DNA of 64,000 bases from Capronia americana (taxonomy: Eukaryota > Ascomycota > Eurotiomycetes > Chaetothyriales > Herpotrichiellaceae), in the NCBI GenBank assembly GCA_016110215.1, contig JADWQD010000006.1, positions 310,001-374,000 on the forward strand, in the 5' to 3' direction. Of the stretch, positions 1-12,500 are shown piece by piece. Under the pieces are notes generated by a model that ran no database searches, was not told the origin of the DNA, and was given only the letters and a program-made list of their open reading frames with translations. Within the stretch, counting starts at the first letter, position 1; the number at the start of each line of letters is the position of its first letter. Made by a program: the position numbers and the translations under genes.

Positions 1-1168
1 ACAAGGGGACGGTTGAGACACCGGATACAGCCGTATTCCGAAGCAGGCTTCTCAGCAGAGTACTTCTGCGGTTTCCCTTTGTCGTGGAAATAGTGTACTG
101 GGCTCTAATATACGGTGTCCGTCCGGTCCCCTCCTGCGGTACAACTTGACCGCTGATGTATTGCAGGTCTACCAGTTTGGCCGAGGCCAATTGGCTATAC
201 GCTTTGTTGACCAGACCATTGACATAGCATGCTATCATGCCCTGGCCGTTATCAAAGTGGAGCAGCGGCTGCACATCTTCTGGGAATTGTCCATTCAGCG
301 GTTCTTTCTCCAACATCCTGGCTGGATGTGGTGGATCAACCGAATCTATAGTTACGTCCATCTGCCCGCGACGATAAGTTTCCTCGTCGGCCTCTACTAC
401 TTCGCCATTACACGTAATCGATCGCACGCCGACTCGAACTGGCAAGTCGACCGCACGAAAGGCCCGGAGCTTTATGAATCAAGGCGCCGTGCACTAGCAT
501 TATGCAACCTGTTTGCATTCTGTGTCTTCAGCACGTGGCCATGCATGCCTCCTCGCTTGCTGGGAGAATCCAGACTACCCGAAGAAGCAGGCAACTTCGC
601 TCGGGGTTTCCACTTCGTCGACACTGTGCATGCGCGAGACGGCGCCGTCAGCGCCTTCAATACTAAAAAATGGACAAACCAGCTAGGTGAGGCACAGATG
701 CACCTGTTTTCACCGACGTATGCGCAGTGATGTGTCGCTGACCAATGAACAGCTGCTATGCCCTCACTACATTTCGGTTACTCGTTGCTTGTTGGCGTCT
801 CCCTCATGCGGCTGCCGCTCGCTCACCCATCAAGACGTTACAGGGTGTCCTTGCCGTTTCTGAGTCCACAGGCTGGGTTTCACGTCCGCTTACCATCCTT
901 CCCTAAGCTGCTTTGTGAAGTCGTTGGCTTCTTATACCCTTGTACGATATTAACCGCGATCGTCGCTACCGCAAACCACTTTATCTTGGACGCTGTTGCA
1001 GGAGGCATGATCTGCCTGTTTGCATTACGATGCAACCAGTTTATGAAAAATCTGCTCCCCGTGGAGGACTATGTCTTCTGGTGCCTTCGGATCCATAAAC
1101 CCGTACACCACCCAATTTCTGAGAGAGTCCAACTGGAAGACAAGCCTCGGTCTCTAGGGCGGCAATGA
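1..1168 (+). CDS. PAP2-superfamily integral membrane protein (5' partial)
   Basis: Exons at 1(partial)-116, 167-686 and 753-1168; both introns (50 and 66 bp) keep the frame. The first exon is open to the window edge, so the start lies outside. The second exon carries hydrophobic stretches with a WMWWINRIYSYVH segment, and the third starts AAMPSLHFGYS and ends with HFILDAVAGG. The SLHFG and HxxxDxxxG pair is the conserved PAP2 phosphatase/transferase core seen in fungal inositolphosphotransferase-like (Aur1/PAP2_3) proteins. Several transmembrane segments surround it. Likely a phosphatase or phosphotransferase acting on a lipid in an endomembrane; the substrate cannot be read from the sequence. 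First donor GTCCGT is a weak but acceptable fungal donor. Confidence 0.75.
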
Positions 1169-2044
1169 ACGAAACGTCTGATTATGGCAGTCCACCTCAG
1201 GTCCGCATTTCAGAATGGCGGAGACTGACAATGAGGTCCGAGAGCATCTCGACAAGTCGGCGGAATAGTCCAAGCTGCTCCATCTGTTGTCCGCAAGAGA
1301 CGCCGTCCATATGGATGAGATGTTCATGGGCAAATTCACATCTCTATGGACTGAGACCAATGAACTGTTTGGGACGATCTAAAAAACCACAAGACTGAGG
1401 TTGGATCCTGCCGTCCCGTAACATTCCATACGTACCTAAGTCATCTGTCATGCCTGTCAAGGGCCCCGAACGCTGCAATGAGAGGTGGCTCGCCGTTCCT
1501 CACTTCCGGGCCGTGATCTACAAGCACTCCTGGCGTGGCTTCCGCTTGTGGCAGTTGCAATTCGGTATAACTCCCACACGATCAAAGACACCTGGCACAG
1601 ATAAATCTTATTGTAGCCAGGTGCTTCCCGGGCGGAGCACAACGCCCCATTAGCTGCCCTGACATTCCTTCACATAGAGATAGAAGAGGCAGGCGTATTG
1701 ACATTGGTATAGGGGGAAGCGTCGATTGTCAGCCTGCCCTTGTCATCAATGCTGAGATGAGATCTTTTGGTCCGCGAAGCACAAGGTGGGACCAAGACTT
1801 AGAGCAAAACACTCCGTGCAGTAGTAAGGGGAGGGTCAATTCCGAGTGTGCACCACATGATTCAGTGCTGCTCCGGATCTAATATACGGTGAAACATTGA
1901 GCTCAAGCACGAACGAACTCGACATTCAGCGTCAACTACAAGCACTTTTTCCACTTGTGCCCTCATACTTATGACCATGCATGATAGCAGCTAGCGAAGA
2001 CTCCCATCCTCCAGCTCCGCCCTCCATACACCAAGTCGCCTCGC
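1169..2044. other. Gene-free stretch between the PAP2 gene and the next gene
   Basis: Only short reading frames without family features occur on either strand (for example 1165-1398 and 1450-1653). I see no RNA gene or repeat. It presumably holds the 3' UTR of the upstream gene and the promoter of the gene at 2045. Confidence 0.5.
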
Positions 2045-2599
2045 ATGGCGTCCTCCCAGCCAGGTCCCAACGAGGATCTGGCCCGACGCCAGACAATCTT
2101 CAGTGACTACAACCGCTTCCTGCATAGCTCGACGCTCGCAGCGTGTGTTCTAGCGCCCGTGCTGATCGCCCTTCCACCGCGAAAACTAGACCTCTACACA
2201 TTCTTCTTGTCAGGCGCGTTCATCGCGTCGGTGGACTACCAAGCGAGAGAACGGGTAGGACTGGGGATCATGGGCTATGCTTCGCGGCGATTCGTACCGA
2301 GAGAACAGTCCAGATTACCCGGTCAGGATGAAGCAAATCTGGTACGGGAACCGAGCAGACTACTCGAAGATCCGTCTCCGAGACCGGTGCAGACGTCGAC
2401 GTTGCAGCGCAGAGCTCAGGAAGATTGGAAGCAACAACGATTAAAAGAGGAGCAGGAGAAGCTTGACCGGGGCGAGGGCTATTGGTCCATGATTGTTGAC
2501 CAGGTGTGGCATGTGTGGAATCAGGAGGAGAAGCAAATCGAGCAGCTGAAGGAGAAAGATGAGGAAGAAGTTGCGCGAGAGAGAAAGGAGAGGGGCTGA
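2045..2599 (+). CDS. Small fungal membrane protein (often named 'rhomboid family membrane protein')
   Basis: Single exon, 184 aa. The N-terminal half has NEDLARRQTIFSDYNRFLHSSTLAACVLAP followed by a hydrophobic segment and a second one (LYTFFLSGAFIAS), so one or two membrane passes are likely. The C-terminal half is highly charged and helical, with many Glu, Lys and Arg residues (from about residue 125). Proteins of this pattern are widespread in Pezizomycotina and are frequently labelled rhomboid family membrane protein, but no rhomboid GxSx/H catalytic dyad is visible, so proteolysis should not be assumed. The ATG follows TCGC and is the first in frame. Confidence 0.7.
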   Translation: MASSQPGPNEDLARRQTIFSDYNRFLHSSTLAACVLAPVLIALPPRKLDLYTFFLSGAFIASVDYQARERVGLGIMGYASRRFVPREQSRLPGQDEANLVREPSRLLEDPSPRPVQTSTLQRRAQEDWKQQRLKEEQEKLDRGEGYWSMIVDQVWHVWNQEEKQIEQLKEKDEEEVARERKERG

Positions 2600-2773
2600 A
2601 GACATTCCGGGTTGCTGGTACAATCTCTTGCTCCATGCTGGGTTTGGTTCCAAAGTCCTGAGATCAACGATGCTGAATTCAGGCGAATACAGCCTTAGAC
2701 CTGATCTTGTTAGGTCACTGTCATACTCGGCCGATTCAGCTTCCAGACCCGGTTGGGAAGAGCTGGCCAGTCC

Positions 2774-3172
2774 TCAGTTCACACCTCGACTCCATTCTTG
2801 TTCGGGTCCGACCCTCGGTTTACCACAAGCATGTTCATACCCGAATCTCTGCTCGTCAACCTCAACCTGGAAATCCCGTACCCTGATACCTTGCTTCATC
2901 AGATCATCCCTCGCCTTTTCACTCTCTTCGGTCTGTTCGCGCCGGGACTTCTCTTCGCGGTCATGGAATATGATTGGGGCGTAACAGGCGTGTGTTCTCC
3001 GATGGGTTGGTGCCTGCGCTGCTCGTGCAGGCTGCTGAATGACTGTCGAATTGGTGGTCGTGGTTACGTTGAGATTGGACGGCTGGGGTTGGGAGGGAAG
3101 TGAGTGACTTCTGGGTGGGATTGGAGGAGGGAAGATGCGGGCTGCGAGGCGGGGCATGCGTGGATTGCTCAT
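2774..3172 (-). CDS. Hypothetical protein, 132 aa
   Basis: Open frame on the minus strand from an ATG at 3172 (MSNPRMPRLAARIF) to a stop at 2774. The N-terminus is basic and Pro/Ser-rich, which could be a mitochondrial presequence. The C-terminal half is charged (HDREEKSRREQTEESEKARDDLMKQGIRVRDF) and predicted helical. I do not recognise a family. The frame stays open upstream to 3250, where an intron may remove the 5' part: a GTAAGA donor lies at 3249-3244 and a CAACAG acceptor follows, but the implied intron would be under 30 bp, so the ATG at 3172 was preferred. It is convergent with the gene at 2045-2599. Confidence 0.5.
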   Translation of the reverse strand: MSNPRMPRLAARIFPPPIPPRSHSLPSQPQPSNLNVTTTTNSTVIQQPARAAQAPTHRRTHACYAPIIFHDREEKSRREQTEESEKARDDLMKQGIRVRDFQVEVDEQRFGYEHACGKPRVGPEQEWSRGVN

Positions 3173-3250
3173 GTCTAGGGCCCTGTACGGAATGGTGAGC
3201 GCCACTGCTTTGCCGTCTCTGTTGGAAAGGGGAAACAATGGTCTTACCAA

Positions 3251-3810
3251 CGATACTTGATCTCTACCCTATAACGGATTGCCGCTGAAGGTGGGCTGGC
3301 AAGTTGAGCTTACAGACGCGTGTAAGTCGCGTGAGCATGGTAGACTTGATGCACTGAACTTGAGCAGCGGACGACGGATCAGTGTCGACTCAACGGCCAA
3401 TATTGCGAAGGGCTTGCCTCGACCACGAGGGAAAAAGAAATTATGACAGCAGGAAGGTTCAACAATTGCTAGGATATGCCCTGCACACAAAGTCGGGTGG
3501 GAAAATTGACATTCAAAAGCAGACTGAGCGGGCCTTTTATGCACGCCGCAACTGTTGTACAGAGACGCGACACGCAGCAGCTTGGACTCAAGACTGCATG
3601 AGAGGGTGTGGTGTCAAGTGTCCATTGGGTTACACAACGCAATGTCGATCGCCAATTGCAGGATACCGACCATGGACGGCACATGCTGATTCGTGGTAGA
3701 GGTGCCCTTCAGCATGATCTCAACTCTCGACCCGTTCCTCGCTCTCATGCAAGATCAAGAGGACTATAAGCTTTCCAAGAGCTCGACTGCATTGTCCCAG
3801 AGGTTTCCTG
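3251..3810. other. Gene-free stretch
   Basis: Overlapping short frames occur on both strands with no family features. I see no RNA gene or repeat. It lies between the 5' end of the 132-aa minus-strand gene and the 3' end of the next minus-strand gene. Confidence 0.45.
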
Positions 3811-4789
3811 TCACGCCTTTGAGTTCTTGCCCTTACGCTGCTTCTTTTTCTTCCCGCCAGTCTTTCCATTTTCATCATCCTGGCCCAGGTCTGCTTGGGC
3901 AAATGGTCTCTTGTCCTTTTGCTTTTGTCCTTGTGCGAGCGCGGGCGATGCTCCACCTTCAGACTTGGATTCATGCTTCCCTTTCAGCTTCTTCTTCTTG
4001 GTGCCGCCGGCGCCCTCCGTCGAGTCTTCGCTCTGTCGCTTCCGCTTCTTGTTTGCCTTGGCCTTCTTCTTCTCTTCCTTGGCCTTGGTTCTTGCCTCCA
4101 CCGCTTTCACGAAGTCATCGTCGTCGCCATCAGGCTCCTGCACGTTATTTGCCTGCTCATCCTCGACCGTGGGCCGAGGTGGTGCTTTGCGCTCGTGGTT
4201 CTTCTTAGTTCTCTTTCGCGTTGGCTCTTCTCCAGTTCCCGGCTCAGGTCGAGGTGGATGATCTGCTTCAACCCTGCGCTTGGGGCTCTCCTTCGTCTTT
4301 AACGAGGTCGTCGGCTTTGTTTTGCCAATCTTTTCTTTGTAGAGCTGTTCAATTGGCGTAGGATTGGGGTCGATAGTAAAGAAGCCACTCGGATCGGGCA
4401 CCGCCTTTACAGGCTTCTGCGACTTCGGCTTCTTGGTCGGACGGATAGGGACAGTGGGGATCTCTGTTTCCGGCGCCTTCGAGGCTTCAGCGATGACTTG
4501 CTCCTCTCGTTTCGTCACCTCTTGCAATGATTCTGTGGACTGTTTAAATGTTGCGATCGACTGCTCTGTGATGTTGAGGCGCCCTAGTATCAGTGCCCGT
4601 GTAGCGCTGTTCTCATCACAGAGTTTCCGCATCTCGACGAGTAGCGAGGCATGAGTGTCGAGTAGCGACACGATCGAGATGTGCTGATGGAGGAACTGAG
4701 AGCAAATGTCAGGATTGCGCAAGATAGGCATATGTTGAGGGACACCAGCTTACTGTTTCCCATATCTTGTCGCCTATCTCAGTAGCCAT
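3811..4789 (-). CDS. Lys-rich nuclear/nucleolar protein of unknown function
   Basis: Two exons, 4789-4754 and 4695-3811, joined in phase 0 across a 58-bp intron (GTAAGC...CTCAG), giving 306 aa that start MATEIGDKIWET-FLHQHISIV. The short first exon replaces the spurious ATG at 4731 that lies inside the intron. Residues 1-80 form a compact, leucine-rich helical region (SLLDTHASLLVEMRKLCDEN). The remainder is low complexity, with a DDDD acidic patch and repeated KKKKxK basic tracts ending in KKKKQRKGKNSK, typical of nucleolar proteins. No catalytic domain is visible. The role could be in ribosome biogenesis or chromatin, but this is only inferred from composition. Confidence 0.7.
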
Positions 4790-6325
4790 CTTGTGAACCG
4801 CACAATTGAGGAATACAGCCACTGGTCGACGTCGGGAACGAAGGGCGGACACGAGAATTTCTGAACAATTGGAGAAGGATTTGTCGCAAACGGCGAGGCT
4901 GTGAACATCTCCGAATAGTGACAAGGCTGGGCAGCTGCACTTCACCGTACACGGCCGCTGCATTGTCTTCGCACTACGGTGAATCTTACAGCCTTTTCAT
5001 CAACAATGACCTTTACTACACAAATGCCCCTGCCTTCACAAAACTATATCGACGTCCAGCTGCTCATCGTGGTATATCCAACGGCAGGCACGTTGCTCAT
5101 TAGAAATAGTAGGGGAGGAAGAGGTCTTCTCTGCAGGAATGGTGGGTGATTTTCAATCTGTGCTGGGAAGGTGGCCAGGGCGCGGTTGATGCACAGCAAT
5201 GGACTCAACTCACCTTACAAGCCACGGCGAGCCTACATGTTGAATCTGACAGGGCAATGGCTGACTGTGAACTCCCATAGAATGGATATGCTCTGATTTG
5301 AGAAGACCTCAAGTGAGCCTGTACTTCTGTTGTCCTGAGACCGCGCTTCTGAGATCTAGTCTGTTACTTGCGGTTTGGTGTTTGTGTGCAAGAGATCACA
5401 CAACACCAGGCAGGACGAAGACTATCAGTGAACTCCAGTCGACATTCTATGTGTGCTTGAAGAATGGATTAACCTCAGATGCTATGCTCATAGCTCTCAA
5501 CGCATCCCCGGCAGTCACCCCTTAGTCAACGCTACCGGCCACAGTTGGTGTGACAGCATTGAATCCTCTCCCGTCTGAACGCCCCTAACGAATGGACAAC
5601 ACCAGATAAAGATGAACGTCGAGTGCTCTCATGAACCCACCTCTTATGCGGCACGGGTTTGTCAAGCTGAGATGCTGCTCATGTCCCTCTGAAAACCGCT
5701 CCTCGAGCAGCTCCTCTTGCGTCATTCTTGACCGGTCACAATGGGTGTGGCAGCATTCCTCTACTCACCCTATTGAAGCTTTAAACATGACCCGAATATG
5801 CAGTGAGTTGCATTCAAGGTGCACGCACCTGCCATTGTTCACAAGTCATTGAGACCAGCGGTTGCCGCCACTATTGTTGTCGTTCTTGCCTCAAACCTCT
5901 GCTGACGGTTACCCATTCTCAAATCCTCAATGGGTTCCTTCCTCAATGGCCCTCCTCCTCCGCCTTCCTCTGGACTCGGCTTCGCCGACCTCTTTGCTAT
6001 TCTTCCTTCTCTCTCCTCCTATCTCTTCTCTTCTTCTCTTTCACACACTTCGCTTGCACAACTCCCCTGCTGTTAGCATCTCCTCCCTCTTATCATCCAT
6101 CCACCACTGCATCTTGGTTGCTCATTCTCATCTCCCGTTGGCCGCTCTATTCATCGAGCTTCATCCCCATTTCTACACCCAGAAAATCAAGCAGAACGGC
6201 GTGGCAGCAAGCTGTTCTTGTGTCAAACACACTGCAGGTGGGTTCATGCAGCAGCTCCATGCCATCGACGTCCATTCTTCCTACTGCTAGAGGCATACTG
6301 ACACCGAGCTCTAGAGACCGGCAAC
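4790..6325. promoter_or_regulatory. Long divergent upstream region with CT-rich leader
   Basis: About 1.5 kb lies between the minus-strand gene starting at 4789 and the RRM gene starting at 6326. No convincing gene is present. From about 5940 to 6180 the plus strand is strongly pyrimidine-rich (runs of TCCTCC, CTTCTC), a common feature of fungal promoters and 5' leaders. Two similar stretches occur at 5533-5558 and 5731-5753, both with a GGTGTG...CAGCATT core. Confidence 0.5.
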
Positions 6326-8353
6326 ATGTCTGACAAACCCACGAGTCAATCAGCCTCGAGCAATGCCTATACCGGTTACCCTCAGACGCGAATGCCCTAC
6401 ACTGGGACTGGCTACCAACAGTACAATGGAGGTAAGAGCTGGAGCCATAGCCGTTGCCATGAGTCGCTTTCTGACCATTCCGAAGGCATGAACATGACCA
6501 ATTCCAATCCCCTTGCCAGCATGCAGAACCTCAAGGCCACCTTGCCATCCTCTGGGTCCGCGGACAATGACATGAATGCTGTCAATCGTCAAGGCTACAG
6601 CAGTCCTCTGATGGTCCTGCCCTCTGGTCAAACTGTGCCGCTCACCAACTACTATGCCCAGAACCAGTCATCGACCGGAGATGCTGCTTCACAAATACCC
6701 TATGTCCCTACTGGCATGTTCCCGAACTTCATTGGCAACAGCAACATGGCTCCCAGCACCCTTCCAGGCTACGGCTGGCCGTATGGTGTGACTCCCAATC
6801 TTGCCGGCTTCGACCCAGCTCGTCGAGGCTCTTGGTCTTCTGAAGACAATGCCGCCAACAACCAAACTGCTGCACTTCAGGTTCAATCGGACTACTACAA
6901 CATCCCAGTCCCATACATGGCCACTGGCCCTCCAACGAGCCAGCACTACATTGCTGGTCCCATCCAACCCATGAAGTGTCAAGACAACAAATCATATGAA
7001 ATGGTCAACCTCGACGAGCTTGTCAACCGAGATCCACCCATCCCTCGCGCTGTACCTGCTCTCTGGACAAACCAAGAAGAGCTCAGCCTGGCCAAATGTC
7101 TCCAGAACCCCGAAGGCATCACCAACGTCTACATCCGTGGCTTCATGCCAGAGACCACGGATGAAGACCTTCATCGCTGGGCTTCTCGCTTCGGTGAGAT
7201 TGAGTCATGCAAGGCCATCATTGAACAAGACACTGGCAAATGCAAAGGGTACGCTCAATCTCCCATTGACCTCGTTCATCTCGCTGACATCCCCCAGCTT
7301 TGGCTTCGTCATGTACTACTCTCCTGCTGCCGCTGAGAATTGTATCCGCGGTTTCTTCCACCTTGGTTTCCAGGCCAGCTATGCCCAGAAATCTCGCAAC
7401 TCTCGACTGAAGGATCTTGAAGATAGAAACTCCACTAACATCTACTGCACCGGAGTTCCCATTGAGTGGAATGAATCGGTCTGTACCCTTTTCCCCTCCT
7501 TATGACCTTGACTGACATTACTTCAGGACTTGGCCAAACACTTCGCTCCATACATTGCCGTCTCCACCAAGATCTGTCGTGATGCTCCATCCGGTGTCAG
7601 CAAGGAAGTCGGCTTTGCCAGGTACTATGGGACTTCCTCATGTTCAGCTTCTCCTTGCTGACCCTTTCCAGATTCGAGTCCCGTGAGGTCGCTGAGCGCG
7701 TTATCAGAGAGTTCCACTCTGTCCTCAACGAATGCGACAATGTCAAGTTGTTCTTACGTTTCGCCGATACAAAGGCTCAGAAGCAACTCAAGCAGCAGAG
7801 CCAAGAACGTCGCACCTGGCGAAGCCGCGAGTACAGCTTCTCCGTCGAACACACTCCATCCCCAACCTTGTCTCGATTGCAGAACTTGAACAGCCACATC
7901 AGCCCGAATGGCAGCTACCAGTCACCTGCTGGTGGCTTCACTCCAGCGACGTCAGTCTCTCCGCCGTAAGTCTGGCCTTACTGCTGTCCTCGGGTCTTTC
8001 GACAAGACACATCCACTGACTTTCCTTTCTACAGTGAGCTCCAGGGTGTCAACAATAACAACAAGCCTGTCAACCAGCCTATTCGCAGCTCCTCTACGGC
8101 GTGGCCAATGCAAGGCGGGCTTCAGTCAATCACCAATACCACCACAGTTCGATCCAGCGTTCCAGGTGCTGCTGCCACTCACCCTTACATTGAGGTGCCA
8201 CCCAAGGCCACTGCTACCATTGCAATTATCCCCGACCACGGTGACACCGCCAAGAGCACGAAGACCCCGAGTCCGAAGAAGGTCACCATCAAGGTCGAGC
8301 CAGCCAGTGGCAAGGAGAACTACATCACTGCCACTCCCCAGTCCAGCAAGTAA
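6326..8353 (+). CDS. Two-RRM RNA-binding protein, RBMS/MSSP type
   Basis: Six exons: 6326-6431, 6486-7248, 7298-7478, 7527-7621, 7672-7965, 8035-8353, with all frames consistent, 585 aa. Residues 1-240 are a Gln/Asn/Ser/Tyr-rich low-complexity region. RRM1 spans about 246-322 (NVYIRGFMPETTDEDL; RNP1-like KCKGFGFVMYYSP, completed by the 7248/7298 splice). RRM2 spans about 335-420 (NIYCTGVPIEWNESDL; VGFARFESREVAE). The C-terminus is Ser/Pro/Thr-rich. The tandem RRM layout matches the RBMS (MSSP) family that binds A/U-rich single-stranded nucleic acid, so a role in mRNA stability or translation is likely. The first intron (54 bp) has no stop and is a multiple of three, so its retention would add 18 residues. 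Confidence 0.85.
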
Positions 8354-9562
8354 GCTTCGCCACGCCACGCCAACACTGCCCAAGAACATCATTCCCGCAC
8401 ACATCCCATTACCTTAGGTGTGCATCACGTTCTTGGTCTGCTGGTACTACTCCATCTTGTTTCCTTTTGTTTCTCCTTGTCTTGAGCATGCACTGCCATT
8501 GGGTGGATCGCGATGCATTTTGTCAGCACCGGCACCGACGAACCACCATATGGACATAACACACGATCATTACCTATGTACGGCGAGACATCGGTACTTG
8601 TGCATTGATGACAGGTGATATCACCCCAAGGGGAATTATGTTGATATCGCAGGTGTGAGAAGAGCTGGAAGAAATATGCACGCAAGTCTCGCAGGTATTA
8701 CTCAAACATGTACTTAGTTGAGAGATCGATCTCAAAAGCATCAAAAGTAACTCCGCTCCAATCCGCTTGCTACTGCATCTCTATTTCCTTCATTCTCCGT
8801 GAGACAGATATGGCATCTTACCATCATGCCATAGGCATAATGCAGTCTGTTGCAAGATTACATGTGTGATGGTCGTGCTATCGACAAATCCTGCGATCTG
8901 GTCAAAGGCCTGTGACCTGCGTTCTCACTAACTCACATAATGCTCCTTCGATAAGGCTGTGCGGAAAGGGGCGGAAGTAGTCCGCACTGTCATCAAGTCG
9001 CTCCAGTAACCAAACAACGACAACAACGACAACGACAACAATACGTGGTAGTGCGGATATGGACCTAGCATTTGCCGCGATGCGTGCGTAGAATATGAAA
9101 AGGAGGATTGGACCGCGTAGAATGAGTGTTTGGTTCCTGTAATTCCCATCTGACGAGCAGTCCGTCCGCTTTCACGGCCATTCTTGCATGGCATGCAGAC
9201 GTACAATAGACATAATCTATGGAGTACCGATTTCCCACCTCCCGAGACATACAAAATTATAGGCCAGGCGTCTGACCATCTGATCGTCTTTCTCAGACGA
9301 GCCTGTGAGCCTGTGGATCGACTGTAAGGAAGGAAGTGATGTTAAGTAGAATGGTGTCCTAAGAATGCATTGTCATATATCGCGTCTACGCCTTTCAATT
9401 GTGAGTGTGAGTGTGAGGACTGTGGAATCTCAGGTCTTCAATCACCCATGCTGTTGTTTTCTGTCTGTTTGGACCTCATCCAAGTCCTGTGGTACAGACC
9501 GCTCATTGTGCCGGATCAATCGATCGGAGAGCTTGTCATGACCACTTCTGCGTTGTCGCATA
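8354..9562. other. Gene-free stretch between convergent genes
   Basis: This 1.2-kb stretch separates the 3' ends of the RRM gene and ELG1. Short frames show no family features. It contains a simple CAACGA-type repeat at 9012-9041. It probably consists of two 3' UTRs and spacer. Confidence 0.45.
9012..9041 (+). repeat. Short CAACGA/CAA simple repeat
   Basis: Tandem CAACGACAA-type units at about 9012-9041, in the intergenic stretch between convergent genes. Function unknown, probably a microsatellite. Confidence 0.6.
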
Positions 9563-12500
9563 CTATACTTTGACTTCAGGTTCTGTGGTCGTGCTGCTTG
9601 ACGGTGTGGCACCAGGTGTTTGCTCCTTTGAACCCACATCCGACCTTAATCCCTCTTCCTCTCCACGCGTCGTCAGACAATCCTCATCCCTTGCCATTGG
9701 CCAATCGTTACCCGTTCCAAGCACAGCATCCCAATCTAATTCCTCCGGGAACCACTTGTCCCGTCGTGTCGTGCCTTTATTCCCACCTTCCATTGCCGCT
9801 CTGCTTGCTCTCGTGCGTCGTTGTCGCTTAGTCGACCCGGCTTGACCGACGTTGTGCATTGCATTGCGGAGTTGTTCAAGGTGCTGGTCATGGGAGATGA
9901 TGGAGCGAATATATGGCGCTACTTCGGTGACGACAGACAAGGCCGACGGATTGTCGAGAGAGGGAGATTTGCGGCCAAGGCCTGTAGGGAGCCCAATCCG
10001 GGATTCTTCCAGAAGGGGGCTGAGTGTCGCAGAGACAGTAGCGCGGGTGAGGCTAGCATTGCTAGAATGGAGCTTGTTGAGGTATAACCGGACCACCTCA
10101 TCTCTTGGCGCTGGCAGTGTGTCACGGGAGGAAAGGGATACGCGCTTGATCGCGCCTCCGAGGATGGACGCCGCCGTGGGGTCATCGAGGAGATCCATCG
10201 CGCTCTTTGCGTCGGAGAGGGTAGCCATGACAGTCAACCTTTGGGCAGGCGTAGTCTCTGCAGTAATGGAGTGGACATCATCCGCGACCCAGTCCAGTGG
10301 CGAAATGTCCAGGCTGGCCTGAGCGAAGCGAATCAGGTCTTCTGTGTCCTCAAACTGCTCCGGCAGCAGGTCAAGTCCACCGATATATGTATCTTCACTG
10401 ACAATTCGAGTTATCGAGTCATCGAAGTTGGATTCCTGCTTGTCACGGTACGATAACATCCAATCAAGTCCTCCTTGTTGAGAACCGACGGTCATCTGGC
10501 ACCAGAGATTGAGCTCTGTAATCGCAGCACGTAAGTCTTGACCTTTGGTCAAGTAGAGGTTTGTTAACGCCTCTTTGCTCAGGAGGTGTCCTTCCGCTGC
10601 CGCGACGTGTCCGAGATGTTGTACAGCCAAATCCATCTCTGGACGATCGTAGCGTAATAGCGTGAAGAGGTCTAGCTCGTCAAGTGGCACAGACTCGGTG
10701 TCGTTGCAAGTAAGGATGACGGGTCTTTTGGAGGTTTTTATCAGCCAGATGACGTGACTCCAGAAGCCTTTGTCTTCCTCGAACAAAATGTCGACTTCCT
10801 CGAACAAGATCAGAGACTGCTTCTGAGACTTAGCTCTCGGATCCTTGCTCTCTTTCGGCTCTGCCAGCTTTTGCTGCTTTCCCTTCCTAGCGGCTCCGGA
10901 GTTCATAAAAGCTGACATGGTCTTCTGGTTTGCAGGCAAGTGGCCATGGGTAAGTAACGTTTCGTCGCCGACAGAGGCACTGGACTCTCTACTCAGTGAG
11001 CTGCTCTGCTGCACAAGATGGTTCTGTGTCATATCTCCGACCTTGTCTTGGATATCCCTTGCACTTCGTCGCATGCCCGGATGGATCTCAAAAACCTCGA
11101 AGCCCAACTGGAGTGCAACCGCAAAGACGGAAGCCGTCTTCCCGGAGCCGGGTGGTCCTACCAGCAGGATAGCATTCTTTCCATTCACGGTTGATCGAGC
11201 ACTATCACCGTCTGAATCCTCGATGAAGTCGTCCATTTCATCAGACTTTCGCTTTCGCCGCAGCTTTTTGGGAGTCGGTGGTTTTCCCTTCTGTGACTTG
11301 CCGCTCTGGACTTGATGAACTTGCAGATTGCTCAACCAGTCGTGCAAGACCTTGGTCTGACACTGCAGGACATCTTGCCAACATGTCGGTGCATATTCGT
11401 GAGACCATGTATGAGGCCCTGAGGCCATGCCTCTGTCAAAGCAACTTGGTGTTGATTGAATGCGTGCTCTCAAAGATATAAGTGAATTTGGACAAGGCGT
11501 TTGGTTGTTGCCTGTCTCGAGCAGTGAATCCACCGTGTCTGAGAAGGATTTACCACTCATAACTCTGCGTCTGGGAATGTGAAGCACCGGGGTTTCACCA
11601 TCGGACACAGCAGTCCTAGAGAAGTTCCCAAGGATGTCTTCCTCCGGCCTAACATGCAGAGCATTATGCTTCAACTTGAAAGGACCTCTTGACGCTAGGT
11701 CTTGGGTTGGGAGCAGAGCGTGTAGGGGATGATCGGGATGGATGTGTTGTAAAGAAGCTGGGGGCCAAATCGAAGGTAGCAAAGCAGCAATTTGTCGGGA
11801 TGGCTTTCCAGATGCGAACATGATGTCTTTCCACGGCTTTGGTGGCTTCGGAATTGGCTTGCTCTTGGCATCATCAGCAGTGGTGTTTATCAGGGACGAC
11901 GGCTCGCCTGTCGGACCAGGTTGTTGCTTCTGCGCCTTAGCTGCGGCCTTTCCCAGGAAGAAAGGATGAGTCGTCTTTGCTGCGGCAGGCTTGCTCGCCG
12001 CCTCGGTCTCCCGGTGCGCCGTCACTTCAGTGTTGCCCCTTCTATGTTTGCCAGACAGTATCTCGTCGATCCTAGCGCCGGAGTCTGGTGCAGTGTACTG
12101 CAACGAAACACACAACGAGGAGACGAATTTTCCGTTCTTCATCTCCACTTTCTTAGATGACTTCGCGGACTTCCTTGTTCCGTCCGTCTCACTATTCTGG
12201 ACAGACGCAGACCGTGGTGTTTTCTTGGGCGAAAAGCTGAGTTTCCCATGGTCGTTCCGTAGCATCTTCTTGCTTGAGGTGGAAGAGGGTTTGGTGCGCT
12301 TGAGGGGAGGGTCATCCATGGCACCATCAGTTTGGGGGAGCTGTTCAAGGAAAGGTTGATGAGAGTCGACCTCAACTGTGATTGACGAACCATTGAAAGA
12401 AGGATGAGCTAGGTATGCCGAATTGGGGATTGTGTGATGTGACTGGGACACATCAATCTGGTTTGTCTGAGCAGAGTGACACATGGAATTTTGATCCTCG

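Noticed and set aside
3827..4302. Two plus-strand Phe/Ser/Leu-rich frames
   Set aside because: Antisense of the Lys/Glu-rich tail of the nucleolar-type protein on the minus strand.
5298..6333. Several plus-strand frames in the leader before the RRM gene
   Set aside because: No start context, no family features, composition follows the CT-rich DNA; treated as promoter/5' UTR.
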